64,000 nucleotides of DNA. Source: Flavobacterium sp. (GTDB taxonomy: Bacteria > Bacteroidota > Bacteroidia > Flavobacteriales > Flavobacteriaceae). Shown in pieces: positions 45,892 through 54,198 of the stretch (positions are counted from its first letter, which is position 1; each line of letters starts with the position of its first letter). A model generated the notes under the pieces. That model saw only the letters and a program-made list of their open reading frames with translations. It searched no databases and had not been told where the DNA came from. The stretch covers positions 78,249 through 142,248 of the forward strand of contig JADBYA010000023.1 of NCBI GenBank assembly GCA_020403245.1, given 5' to 3'. The position numbers and the translations under genes are program-made.

Positions 45892-46434
45892 TTATTTTAT
45901 GTTTTGTTTGAAATAAATTTCGGTAGCACCCAGACCGTACTTCTGATAATTGGCATCTTGAAAACTAATATTATCGTATCGCCCTAACATAAAGTCGAGT
46001 TCCGATTTTAAAACTCCTTCTCCAACTCCATGAATAAAAACAATTTTAGGAATTCTGTTTCTAATCGCAAATTCAATATGCCTTTTGGCAGTTTCTATTT
46101 GCAATGTTAAAATATCATAGTTGCTCATTGCTTTATAATTTTTCACTAATTTTTCAATGTGCAAATCAAACTCCGGCGGAGGAATTTCTTTTTTTGATTT
46201 CCTTTCTTTATTCTGATAATTGGGCTTAGCAACTTCTTTTTCGCTAATCACCTGACTTTTATTGAAACTAAAATTCATGTCATTGGAACTCCCCATTTTG
46301 ATTAACTCACTGCTTTTAAAAGTTAAAGTAAAACCATCACTAGTTTCGATAGTAATTTCGTTGCCATTTATATCAAGTACAACTCCATCAATAGCATCAT
46401 CCAAAACGGAAACTTTATCGCCTTTAGTTATCAT
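45892..46434 (-). CDS. Smr-domain protein
   Basis: A 180-residue protein beginning MITKGDKVSVLDDAIDGVV. The N-terminal 60 residues form a small beta domain; a Lys/Glu-rich linker leads to the C-terminal Smr domain, with FDLHIEKL (the DxH motif) near residue 90 and IVFIHGVGEGVLKSEL (HGxGxG) near 130. Smr domains in MutS2 and related proteins are nucleases, some acting on stalled ribosomes or mRNAs. The ORF track begins 16 codons earlier, at 46482; the ATG at 46434 fits the domain better and overlaps the preceding gene's end by 11 bases. Confidence 0.85.
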   Translation of the reverse strand: MITKGDKVSVLDDAIDGVVLDINGNEITIETSDGFTLTFKSSELIKMGSSNDMNFSFNKSQVISEKEVAKPNYQNKERKSKKEIPPPEFDLHIEKLVKNYKAMSNYDILTLQIETAKRHIEFAIRNRIPKIVFIHGVGEGVLKSELDFMLGRYDNISFQDANYQKYGLGATEIYFKQNIK

Positions 46435-46615
46435 TGTCTTGTTCTTCTTCGGTTTCAGAATATTTACTTGGAGTTTTAGCACTTAAATGTATCATTCCGT
46501 ATATAAAAATGACAACGGCAATTGCAAGAATAAAAACATTGGGTTTTTCTTTTGTTTGTTCATATAAACCAACTATGATGGCCACAATCATAACTGGTAA
46601 AATTATTTTTTTCAT
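46424..46615 (-). CDS. small two-helix membrane protein
   Basis: A 63-residue protein with two hydrophobic segments (ILPVMIVAIIVGLYE and VFILAIAVVIFIYGMIHL) joined by a short charged turn, ending in an acidic tail (ETEEEQDNDN). It overlaps the Smr gene start by 11 bases, so the two are translationally linked. A TATTTTTG promoter box lies at 46632-46639 on this strand, about 17 bases upstream. The family is not recognised; the hairpin topology suggests a regulator or accessory factor, which is speculation. Confidence 0.7.
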   Translation of the reverse strand: MKKIILPVMIVAIIVGLYEQTKEKPNVFILAIAVVIFIYGMIHLSAKTPSKYSETEEEQDNDN

Positions 46616-46631
46616 GGTATATAATTTACTT

Positions 46632-46639
46632 CAAAAATA
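46632..46639 (-). promoter_or_regulatory. putative -7 box of the small membrane protein-Smr operon
   Basis: TATTTTTG on the minus strand; a TTG lies 14 bases further upstream, closer than usual. Confidence 0.45.
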
Positions 46640-46662
46640 ATAAACTCTATTGGCAAACCGAA

Positions 46663-46692
46663 TAAAAAAAAACACCTTCTATTGAAGATGCT
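46663..46692 (-). terminator. terminator of the DUF5362-like gene
   Basis: On the minus strand CATCTTC and GAAGGTG pair (one G-U) around AATA and lead into a long T tract. Confidence 0.75.
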
Positions 46693-46718
46693 TTTCATTC
46701 AATTAATTGGGTTTTGCA

Positions 46719-47153
46719 TTAATGCATTGCGCTAAATCCAATGACCATAACTATTGCTCCTAAAATATATAAAGCAATAATAATTATAGCAGCAATTCCC
46801 AAAAATTTATGATGAGACTTCAAATTACTAAAAGCGTTGGTTAACAATTGTGTATTGCCAGAATTGAGTGCTTTCTTTGTGCTATCGGCATATTTGTATA
46901 AATAATAAATAGGAAATAGATAAATGATAGCAAATACTAAATAAATAATTGATACAAATCCTTTAATCGCACCAAATGGACTAGGGGTTTCAGGTGCCAT
47001 CGACATAACTGAAGTCATTATAATGGCTAATAAAGCTAAAAAGCCAATGCCAATAAATCCCAAAATAGCTAAGAACATGGACCATTTAGCACTTTCTCTT
47101 AAATAATCTTTGGCTACTTCTTCTAATTGCATTCCGTTGTTTTGGTTTTCCAT
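46719..47153 (-). CDS. DUF5362-like membrane protein
   Basis: A 144-residue inner-membrane protein with four hydrophobic segments: WSMFLAILGFIGIGFLALLAIIM, FVSIIYLVFAIIYLFPIYYLY and a C-terminal FLGIAAIIIIALYILGAIVMVIGF. The cytoplasmic loop KYADSTKKALNSGNTQLLTNAFSNLKSHHKF, with a conserved-looking KYA and SHHKF, matches what I know of the DUF5362 family, common in Bacteroidota. The function is unknown. It follows rocD on the same strand with a 36-base gap and ends in a terminator, so it may share the rocD transcript. Confidence 0.75.
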   Translation of the reverse strand: MENQNNGMQLEEVAKDYLRESAKWSMFLAILGFIGIGFLALLAIIMTSVMSMAPETPSPFGAIKGFVSIIYLVFAIIYLFPIYYLYKYADSTKKALNSGNTQLLTNAFSNLKSHHKFLGIAAIIIIALYILGAIVMVIGFSAMH

Positions 47154-47189
47154 AATAAGTAAAGTTTTGTTGGTTAGTGAATTAATTTT

Positions 47190-48470
47190 CTATTTTTCAA
47201 ATTGTTTTAAGGTCCTTATAATAATGGATACACAATCTAACAATTGCTCCTCATCCATCACTAATGGAGGCGCAAAACGAATAATATTACCATGTGTTGG
47301 CTTGGCTAACAATCCATTTTCTGCTAATTTCATACAAATATTCCATGCCGTATCACTTTCTTCAGTATCGTTGATTACAATAGCGTTCAACAGTCCTTTC
47401 CCACGAACCAAAGAGGCAATATTTGATGTCTTAACATATTCGCCTATTTTCTGTCTGAATATTTTCCCTAAACGACGAGCATTTTGAATTAAATGCTCCT
47501 CGTTAACAACATCTAAAGCAGCCATTGCTACTACAGCAGCAATAGGGTTTCCGCCAAAAGTGGAACCATGTTGTCCAGGTTTAATAACATTCATGATAGC
47601 ATCATTAGCTAAAACTGCCGATACAGGATAGGCACCACCAGAAATGGCTTTTCCTAAGATTAAAATATCTGGGGCAACATAAGTAGCTTGCTTTTCACAA
47701 CTGTTTTCACAGGTGCAATTTCCGCAAACTGCCAGTATAGAACCTGTTCGAGCAATTCCGGTTTGCACTTCATCGGCAATAAATAACACATTATTAGCTT
47801 TACACAATGCTTTGGCTTTCGCCAAGTAATCAGCTGCTGGAACATAAACACCCGCTTCCCCTTGAATAGGTTCTACTAAGAAACCGGCAATGTTTTTTGA
47901 TGAGGCAATCGCTTTTTCAAGTGCATCAACGTCGTCGTATGGAATTTTGATAAATCCTGCGGTATAGGGACCAAAGTTTTTACGTGCGTTTTCGTCGTTT
48001 GAAAACGAAATAATAGTGGTTGTTCTACCGTGAAAGTTTCCGTCACATACAATAATTTGTGCTTCATTTTCATGAATTCCTTTTTTTTCATAAGCCCATT
48101 TTCTACACAATTTTAAAGCAGTTTCAACCGCTTCGGCACCTGTATTCATGGGTAACACTTTATCAAAACCAAAATACTTAGTGATGTATTCTTCGTAAAC
48201 TCCTAATTTATCATTGTAAAAAGCTCTCGAGGTAAGGGTTAACGTTTGCGCTTGTTCTATCATAGCGCCAATTATCTTTGGGTGACAATGACCTTGGTTG
48301 ACTGCAGAATATGCCGAAAGAAAATCATAATACTTTTTTCCTTCTACATCCCAAACATATACGCCTTCTCCTCTATTCAACACAACAGGCAATGGATGAT
48401 AATTGTGTGCGCCATATTTGTCTTCCAAAGCGATAGCATCTGGAGAAGTTAATTTTTCTAAGACTGACAT
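47190..48470 (-). CDS. rocD: ornithine aminotransferase
   Basis: A 426-residue class III PLP aminotransferase that converts ornithine and 2-oxoglutarate to glutamate semialdehyde and glutamate. [46 protein letters not shown] and the PLP lysine in [17 protein letters not shown] are diagnostic. The start at 48470 (MSVLEKL) is preferred over the ORF-track start ten codons earlier. It has an insertion with four closely spaced cysteines ([10 protein letters not shown]) before the PLP lysine, which may bind a metal. A DUF5362-like gene follows. Confidence 0.93.
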   Translation of the reverse strand: MSVLEKLTSPDAIALEDKYGAHNYHPLPVVLNRGEGVYVWDVEGKKYYDFLSAYSAVNQGHCHPKIIGAMIEQAQTLTLTSRAFYNDKLGVYEEYITKYFGFDKVLPMNTGAEAVETALKLCRKWAYEKKGIHENEAQIIVCDGNFHGRTTTIISFSNDENARKNFGPYTAGFIKIPYDDVDALEKAIASSKNIAGFLVEPIQGEAGVYVPAADYLAKAKALCKANNVLFIADEVQTGIARTGSILAVCGNCTCENSCEKQATYVAPDILILGKAISGGAYPVSAVLANDAIMNVIKPGQHGSTFGGNPIAAVVAMAALDVVNEEHLIQNARRLGKIFRQKIGEYVKTSNIASLVRGKGLLNAIVINDTEESDTAWNICMKLAENGLLAKPTHGNIIRFAPPLVMDEEQLLDCVSIIIRTLKQFEK

Positions 48471-48576
48471 TTTATTGTAATTTAAATTTTTTACTATCAA
48501 CCTGACTTTTGACAGGCAAGTTTCCTTCTTTTTGGAGAGAAATCATCCATAAGTTGAACAAAAGTATAATTAAATT

Positions 48577-48610
48577 ATGAATTACGAATTAGAAATTACG
48601 AATTACGAGC
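48577..48610. repeat. word array (AATTACGAATTA type)
   Basis: Tandem-like variants of GAATTACGAATTAGAAATTACGAATTACGA in the spacer upstream of rocD. It is another low-complexity word, different from the other arrays. Confidence 0.6.
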
Positions 48611-48670
48611 TATAAAATAAGAAGTATAGAAAAAAATCAATTACTATCTATTCAAATCCTTAATCCTAAA

Positions 48671-49921
48671 TCAAAACTGAAGATACAATAAAGTCACTGC
48701 AGCCACAGTCATTATAAGTAAAGCTCCAAATCCTAAAATATTAGAAAACCTACTATTCGTAAAATCACCCATAACTTTTTTGTTATTGGATATGTGTAGA
48801 ATTATGGCAATTAAAACAGGTGCTGTTAGTCCGTAAAGAATGGCAGTGTATAGTAGTGCTTTCACGGGAGAGATTCCAATATAATTTAATAATAAACCCA
48901 ATAGTAAGGAGATAGCAATTACAATATAAAAAGCTTTAGCTTCATGGAATTTTTTGTCTAAGCCCTGCTCCCATCCAAAAGTTTCGGTAATAATATACGA
49001 TATAGAGCCACTTAATACAGGAATGGCTATCAGCCCAGTACCAATAATTCCAATAGCAAAAAGTAGGTAGGCAAAATTCCCTGCTAAAGGTTTTAAAGCG
49101 GCTGCAGCTTGTTCTACGGTGTCTATTTGATGAACGCCTCCGTTATACAGTACGGTTCCAGTAGTCAAAATAATAAAATACATGACAAAACCCGAGAACG
49201 ACATCCCAAAATCGACATCTTGCTTCATGTCGTGGATGATTTTTTTGTTGACTACTAAATGCCGTTTCTTGTTTTTCATCTCTTCTACTTCGACTGAAGC
49301 TTGCCAAAAGAAAAGATAAGGTGAAATTGTTGTTCCTAATATTCCAACCAAAATAGCCATAAATTCTTTATCAAATGTTATGGTGGGGATAAAAGTAGCT
49401 TTGGCAATAGCACCAAAATCTTGCTTGTATAAAAACGGAACAATAAAGTAAACTAACATTACTATGCATAAATATTTAAGTACCGAAGCTATCTTAACAT
49501 AGGGTAAATAGATAATTAGTCCTAAAAGTAAGACAGTAAAAAATACGCTAAAGAAAGAAGCGTGAATAGACGGGAAAAGTAAGTTTCCAACAGCCCCCAT
49601 TCCGGCAATATCAGCGCCTATATTCATTATGATAGCTGGAAAACTAAACAGCAACATGAGATACAAAATAGGTTTTGGATAATGTGATTTTAGCGCACCA
49701 GTCAAACCTTGGGAAGTAACTAATCCTATCTTGGCACACATTTGTTGAATAGCTGCCATCAGCGGAAAAGCTATCAAAGCTGTCCATAAAGTAGACAAAC
49801 CAAATGCAGCTCCAGCTTGTGAGTAGGTAGCAATTCCCGATGGATCATCATCACTAGCACCCGTTATTAAACCAGGACCAAGTATTTTCCAAAAACGCTT
49901 TAACTTATTTGGCCGATTCAT
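48671..49921 (-). CDS. Nramp-related divalent metal transporter
   Basis: A 416-residue inner-membrane protein with about eleven hydrophobic helices and the overall Nramp layout. The canonical metal-site motifs are altered: helix 1 reads ASDDDPSGIATYSQ where classic Mn/Fe transporters have DPGN, and helix 6 reads GTTISPYLFFWQAS where they have a Met-Pro-His. The protein therefore belongs to a divergent branch, and its substrate might be Mg, Mn or another ion. Such branches exist (Nramp-related magnesium transporters). No neighbouring gene suggests a metal. It is separated from DUF1697 by only 21 bases on the same strand. Confidence 0.85.
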   Translation of the reverse strand: MNRPNKLKRFWKILGPGLITGASDDDPSGIATYSQAGAAFGLSTLWTALIAFPLMAAIQQMCAKIGLVTSQGLTGALKSHYPKPILYLMLLFSFPAIIMNIGADIAGMGAVGNLLFPSIHASFFSVFFTVLLLGLIIYLPYVKIASVLKYLCIVMLVYFIVPFLYKQDFGAIAKATFIPTITFDKEFMAILVGILGTTISPYLFFWQASVEVEEMKNKKRHLVVNKKIIHDMKQDVDFGMSFSGFVMYFIILTTGTVLYNGGVHQIDTVEQAAAALKPLAGNFAYLLFAIGIIGTGLIAIPVLSGSISYIITETFGWEQGLDKKFHEAKAFYIVIAISLLLGLLLNYIGISPVKALLYTAILYGLTAPVLIAIILHISNNKKVMGDFTNSRFSNILGFGALLIMTVAAVTLLYLQF

Positions 49922-49942
49922 AAATGAGTATTTACTGCTAAT

Positions 49943-50497
49943 TTATAACAATTTTCGCTCTTGAAACATTTTTAACAAAGTATTCACTGTATTCCAATTG
50001 CGTGTGGTAGAAACTACATTCATACTTTTTTCTATCCATTTGTTGTCCAACCTGGTTTTGGCTGGTGAAGTGTCGTATTTTAAGTATATTCGTTTGCCGT
50101 CCAATTGAATTTCGTCGGGTTTGATAAAGTTCAAATTGAGTTGGGTTATCATATTATTGGGTAACTCGGAAGAAATAAACGAAACGTATAATTTCTTTAA
50201 ATCGATTTCAGTTTCATTCAAAAATAAGTTTCGGTCTAAACACGCCTGCAAATCCTCTTTGCCAATAACAATCACGGGCACATCATGTCCAAACTGTTTA
50301 AAAATTTCCTGCTTAATCAAAAAACCAACCTTAGCCGGACTGTCTTCATCGGTATCTACAAACACATTCCCCGATTGGATATACGTCACCACATTGGTAA
50401 ACCCAATGCCTTCCAGTGCTTTTTTCAAAGCGACCATGTTAATCATTTTGTGACCGGAGACGTTGATGCCTCTTAATAATGCTAAATGAGTATACAC
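49943..50497 (-). CDS. DUF1697 family protein
   Basis: A 184-residue cytoplasmic protein. THLALLRGINVSGHKMINMVALKKALEGIGFTNVVTYIQSGNVFVDT is the diagnostic N-terminal block of DUF1697, and the C-terminal LDNKWIEKSMNVVSTTRNWNTVNTLLKMF is also typical (TTRNWNT). Two repeats of an alpha/beta domain are likely. The function is unknown. It lies just upstream of the Nramp-related gene on the same strand and may be cotranscribed; divergent rlmD starts 76 bases away. Confidence 0.9.
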   Translation of the reverse strand: MYTHLALLRGINVSGHKMINMVALKKALEGIGFTNVVTYIQSGNVFVDTDEDSPAKVGFLIKQEIFKQFGHDVPVIVIGKEDLQACLDRNLFLNETEIDLKKLYVSFISSELPNNMITQLNLNFIKPDEIQLDGKRIYLKYDTSPAKTRLDNKWIEKSMNVVSTTRNWNTVNTLLKMFQERKLL

Positions 50498-50560
50498 TTA
50501 TAAATTTTCCTCTAATTTATATTTTTTTCTTAAATAATTACCAAGTTTTAATCAATAGTT

Positions 50561-50568
50561 TATTTTTG
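50561..50568 (+). promoter_or_regulatory. promoter box predicting a leaderless rlmD mRNA
   Basis: TATTTTTG ends four bases before the rlmD ATG at 50573, the same spacing as at the RluA gene. Transcription would begin at or beside the ATG. Confidence 0.45.
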
Positions 50569-50572
50569 CCTC

Positions 50573-52027
50573 ATGGGAAGAAAACAAACCAACAAAGTCA
50601 TTTTTGAAAATATAACCATTCTTGATGCTGGTGCCAAAGGCGTATCGGTAGCCAAAGCACCCGAAGGCCAAGTCATTTTTATACCTAATGTCGTACCGGG
50701 TGACGTGGTAGATGTGCAAACTTTAAAAAAGAGAAAGTCTTATTTTGAAGGCAAAGCCATAAAATTCCACTCCTATTCAGAAAATAGAATTGAGCCGGTG
50801 TGTCAACATTTTGGCGCTTGTGGCGGTTGCAAATGGCAGAATATGAAATACGCCCAACAGTTGTTTTACAAAAATCAAGAAGTCTATAATAACTTAAAAC
50901 GTATTGGTAAAATTGAATTGCCAGCATTTGAACCGATATTGGGTTCCGCTAAGCAGTTTTTTTATAGAAACAAAATGGAATTTGGTTTTTCGGATACCCG
51001 TTGGTTAAACGAAACCGAAATCAAATCAGAAGACCAATCATTGAGCAAAAAACCGGCTTTGGGTTTCCATATTCCGAGAATGTGGGATAAGATTTTAGAC
51101 ATTGAGAAATGCCATCTGCAGGAAGATCCATCGAATGAAATCCGCAATGCCATTCGCGAATTTGCGGTTCATAATAATATGACGTTTTTCAATGCCCGAA
51201 ACCACGAGGGCTTATTGCGTACGCTCATGATTAGAACGGCATCTACCGGAGAAATCATGGTGCTTATCCAGTTCTTTAAGGAAGATAAAAAACAGCGTGA
51301 GTTGTTGTTGGATTATATTCATGCAACTTTTCCAGAAATTACTTCGCTTCAATACGTAATCAATAGCAAAGCCAATGACACATTGTACGATCAAGATATT
51401 AAATTGTATAAAGGCAGAGAGTATATCTTGGAAGAAATGGAAGGATTGCATTTTAGCATTAATGCCAAATCGTTTTATCAAACCAACTCGGAACAAGCTT
51501 ATGAACTCTACAAAATTACCAGAGAATTTGCAGGTCTAACCGGAAATGAAATTGTTTATGATTTATATACGGGTACTGGAACGATTGCGCAATTCGTAGC
51601 TAAACTAGCCAAAAAAGTTATTGGTGTAGAAGCTGTTCCCGAAGCTATTGTTGATGCTAAAGAAAATGCCAAACGCAATAACATCACCAATTGTGAATTT
51701 TATGTAGGCGATATGAAAAACGTATTCAATGACGATTTCATTTTACAACACGGCAAACCCGATGTGATTATCACCGACCCACCAAGAGATGGAATGCATA
51801 AGGATGTGGTGGAACAATTGCTAAAAATTGGTGCCGAAAAGATAGTATATGTTAGTTGCAACTCGGCAACACAAGCCAGAGATTTAGCTTTGATGGATGA
51901 GAATTACAAAGTAATCCGCGTGCGACCTGTAGATATGTTTCCGCAAACGCATCATGTAGAAAATGTTGTACTTTTGGAAAAAAGAAGTGATCAGTTTGCA
52001 GAAATTAGTGTTCAGAAAGAATTATAA
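50573..52027 (+). CDS. rlmD: 23S rRNA (uracil-5-)-methyltransferase RlmD
   Basis: A 484-residue TrmA/RlmD-family enzyme that methylates a uridine in 23S rRNA. An N-terminal TRAM domain (about 10-70) is followed by the iron-sulfur cysteines CQHFGACGGCKWQNM, an RNA-binding region, and the SAM domain with DLYTGTGTIAQFVAK, ITDPPRDGMHKDVV and the catalytic cysteine in YVSCNSATQARDL. RlmD against a related uridine methyltransferase rests on general similarity. The last dozen codons (RSDQFAEISVQKEL) fall inside the GTTCAG-type word array that continues past the stop, so the natural C-terminus was probably altered by it. Confidence 0.92.
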   Translation: MGRKQTNKVIFENITILDAGAKGVSVAKAPEGQVIFIPNVVPGDVVDVQTLKKRKSYFEGKAIKFHSYSENRIEPVCQHFGACGGCKWQNMKYAQQLFYKNQEVYNNLKRIGKIELPAFEPILGSAKQFFYRNKMEFGFSDTRWLNETEIKSEDQSLSKKPALGFHIPRMWDKILDIEKCHLQEDPSNEIRNAIREFAVHNNMTFFNARNHEGLLRTLMIRTASTGEIMVLIQFFKEDKKQRELLLDYIHATFPEITSLQYVINSKANDTLYDQDIKLYKGREYILEEMEGLHFSINAKSFYQTNSEQAYELYKITREFAGLTGNEIVYDLYTGTGTIAQFVAKLAKKVIGVEAVPEAIVDAKENAKRNNITNCEFYVGDMKNVFNDDFILQHGKPDVIITDPPRDGMHKDVVEQLLKIGAEKIVYVSCNSATQARDLALMDENYKVIRVRPVDMFPQTHHVENVVLLEKRSDQFAEISVQKEL

Positions 52028-52079
52028 ACTGAACACTTATTATTAAATCCTGAACACTAAAAACTGAACCCTGAACACT
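52028..52079. repeat. word array (CTGAACACT type) after rlmD
   Basis: Repeats of CTGAACACT and CTGAACCCTGAACACTA fill the 52 bases between rlmD and the DUF6452 gene. The complementary word AGTGTTCAG also occurs within the rlmD tail and after prfB. Confidence 0.75.
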
Positions 52080-52592
52080 ATGAAAAGAATACTTGCTCTC
52101 CTACTAATTACAATATGCTTCTCCAGTTGCGAAAAAGATGATATTTGTGCTGAGGAAACCACACCTCGATTGGTATTGGAGTTTTATGACGTAACCAATC
52201 CAACGGTTAAAAAAAATGTAACCAGTTTAAAAGTAACAGGTTATATTTCTGATACTGTGCTAAATCCAATTACATTAGCAACGTTTAATGCTGTAAATAA
52301 GATTGAATTACCGCTGCGAATTACAGAAGATGTTACCAAATACAGTTTGATTTTAAACAGCACCAGCACGAGTGTCACACCAAACACTGACATACTTCAA
52401 TTTAATTACACACGTCAAAACGTATATGTATCCCGTGCTTGTGGCTATAAAACCATTTTCACTTTGAACTCTCCGATCGGAGTTACTAGAACAGATAACG
52501 CAACACCTGATCTATTTTGGATGCAAAATATAAACATACAAACTACAAACATCACCACCGAAAATGAAGTACATATCAAAGTTTTCTTTTAG
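52080..52592 (+). CDS. DUF6452 family lipoprotein
   Basis: A 170-residue exported protein with a lipobox (ITICFSSC, Cys about 16). The mature part is mainly beta strand, starting EKDDICAEETTPRLVLEFYDVTNP, which I recognise as the DUF6452 pattern of Bacteroidota. The function is unknown. The gene overlaps the next one, a DUF6048 protein, by 29 bases; the two families commonly occur together and probably act in the outer membrane. Confidence 0.82.
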   Translation: MKRILALLLITICFSSCEKDDICAEETTPRLVLEFYDVTNPTVKKNVTSLKVTGYISDTVLNPITLATFNAVNKIELPLRITEDVTKYSLILNSTSTSVTPNTDILQFNYTRQNVYVSRACGYKTIFTLNSPIGVTRTDNATPDLFWMQNINIQTTNITTENEVHIKVFF

Positions 52593-53325
52593 TATATGCA
52601 TGATATTGCTTTCATTAATAGGCAATGCACAAAAAGTAACCGAAACAAAAAAAGACAGTATTCCTTTAAAAAAGGAACGTTATGGCTTACGTTTGGGTGT
52701 TGACTTGTTTAAACTAACTCGCATGTTGTATGAGGAAGATTATCGTGGTATAGAACTCGTGGGCGATTACCGATTGACACGAAAACATTATTTAGCAGCA
52801 GAAATAGGAAATGAAGAAAAAACCGTCGACGATGATCAACTCAACTTTACTACAAACGGCACCTATCTGAAAGTAGGTTTTGATTACAATACTTATGAAA
52901 ACTGGCTCAATATGGAAAATATTGTTTCCATCGGACTGCGTTATGGCGTGAGTAGTTTTAGTCAAACTTTGAATAATTTTGAAATATACAATCCTAATAA
53001 CTATTTTGAGGAAATACTCCTTTTACCAGGAGAAAAATATGATGGATTAACAGCCCAATGGATAGAAGTCATTGCAGGAACCAAAGTCAAAGTAATAAAT
53101 AATGTATTTGTTGGTTTTAACTTTTCGCTAAAATATTTGGTATCGCAAAAAGTACCTGATAGTTTCGATAATTTATACATTCCAGGTTTCAATCGAACTT
53201 ATGATGGTAAATTTGGTGTTGGCTTCAACTATACGATATCCTACTTTATTCCTTTGTATAAGTCAACGGTTAATGCCAAGGCAAAATCAGAGGAAAAAGC
53301 AAAAAAAGAAAAAAAGAAACAATAG
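52564..53325 (+). CDS. DUF6048 family outer-membrane protein
   Basis: A 253-residue protein with a signal peptide (MKYISKFSFSICMILLSLIGNAQ) and an amphipathic beta pattern (RYGLRLGVDLFKLTRMLYEEDYRGIELVGDYRLTRKHYLAAEIGN), so it is probably a small outer-membrane beta-barrel. The last barrel strand is followed by a very basic, Lys-rich tail (AKSEEKAKKEKKKQ). It overlaps the DUF6452 gene, so translation is coupled and the two proteins likely form one unit. No enzyme motif is seen. Confidence 0.82.
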   Translation: MKYISKFSFSICMILLSLIGNAQKVTETKKDSIPLKKERYGLRLGVDLFKLTRMLYEEDYRGIELVGDYRLTRKHYLAAEIGNEEKTVDDDQLNFTTNGTYLKVGFDYNTYENWLNMENIVSIGLRYGVSSFSQTLNNFEIYNPNNYFEEILLLPGEKYDGLTAQWIEVIAGTKVKVINNVFVGFNFSLKYLVSQKVPDSFDNLYIPGFNRTYDGKFGVGFNYTISYFIPLYKSTVNAKAKSEEKAKKEKKKQ

Positions 53326-53334
53326 GAAGTTTAT

Positions 53335-53565
53335 CTAGAACTGTTTTGTTCCTTTAATAAACATCCATCTCATAAAAATCTTCTCACCATCTCTTGTGGT
53401 AACTGCTTGAAATTTTGGTGCTAAAATAGTGCTTAGAATAAATGCCGTTAGCGGTAACCAAAATCCGTACAAACCTGAATATACCCCCAAAAGTACCCGA
53501 ACCAGTACAAAGATAAGAGCAAAAGAAAAAAGATTATACAGCAACGCTTTTGTTTTGTTTGACAT
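53335..53565 (-). CDS. small membrane protein of unknown function
   Basis: A 76-residue protein with two hydrophobic segments (ALLYNLFSFALIFVLVRVLLG and FWLPLTAFILSTILAPKF) and a basic C-terminal stretch (GEKIFMRWMFIKGTKQF). It ends 10 bases from the convergent DUF6048 stop. A homolog-independent reason to accept it is the consistent topology and the good reading frame with a plain ATG start. The family is not recognised. Confidence 0.65.
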   Translation of the reverse strand: MSNKTKALLYNLFSFALIFVLVRVLLGVYSGLYGFWLPLTAFILSTILAPKFQAVTTRDGEKIFMRWMFIKGTKQF

Positions 53566-53659
53566 AACAATAATTAGATGAATAGTATATTATGATGTAA
53601 AAATACGCTTTAATATTTATAATGAAAAGTATAAAAAGCTTGAAACTTCTTAACAAAAG

Positions 53660-53673
53660 ATGTATTTCATCGA
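53660..53673. promoter_or_regulatory. shared 14-mer (copy 3) in a divergent spacer
   Basis: ATGTATTTCATCGA is the reverse complement of the 14-mer at 43053-43066 and, over 12 bases, half of the palindrome at 45249. It sits about 95 bases from both flanking start codons. Confidence 0.35.
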
Positions 53674-53723
53674 AAAAACAACCAAAAAATGTTAATTATA
53701 ATTTTTTTACACAAAACAATTAA

Positions 53724-53731
53724 TATTTTTG
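53724..53731 (+). promoter_or_regulatory. putative -7 box of the 112-residue protein gene
   Basis: TATTTTTG matches TAnnTTTG, 27 bases upstream of the first ATG. No TTG at -33. Confidence 0.45.
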
Positions 53732-53758
53732 AATACCCAAGTTTACTAATAAATTTAA

Positions 53759-54097
53759 ATGTTATTTATGGATAATGGATTTGATTACAAAATTATTCTT
53801 GAAAATGAAGATACAGACACAACATTCGTAGTGCTAAAAAAAATATTTAAAAAAAATGGCCAAACGAAACTTTTTAAGTTTCCTATTGAAAATATCGACA
53901 CTGTAATAAGTTTACTACACCTTACAAAAGAGTCTTTAACGGTAGCCAATGATATAGAAGCTCCAATTCTTGATACCATGGTGAGCTTGTTTCTTTCTGG
54001 TATTTCGTTAGAAGATTTATCCAAAGAATACAATTATCCCCAAAAGAAAATTAGATTAGATTTAGAAAAAAAAGGTATAATTCTCTTTGACAGTTAA
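53759..54097 (+). CDS. small cytoplasmic protein, possible helix-turn-helix
   Basis: A 112-residue protein; the second ATG at 53768 (MDNGFDYK) could also start it. The first half is beta-rich (FDYKIILENEDTDTTFVVLKKIF), the second helical. The C-terminal LSGISLEDLSKEYNYPQKKIRLDLEKKGI has the spacing of a helix-turn-helix (LEDLSKEY, PQKKIRLDLEKKG), so DNA or RNA binding is possible. No family is recognised. It has its own promoter box and is followed by an uninformative spacer. Confidence 0.6.
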   Translation: MLFMDNGFDYKIILENEDTDTTFVVLKKIFKKNGQTKLFKFPIENIDTVISLLHLTKESLTVANDIEAPILDTMVSLFLSGISLEDLSKEYNYPQKKIRLDLEKKGIILFDS

Positions 54098-54198
54098 GGT
54101 TTCTTGTTTTTAGTTCAGAATAGTTCCTGCTAAATTTGAAAGCATCGCCTTTATGGAGTGCTTTTCTATTTTAAGAAAACTTTAAAAAATTAGAGTAT

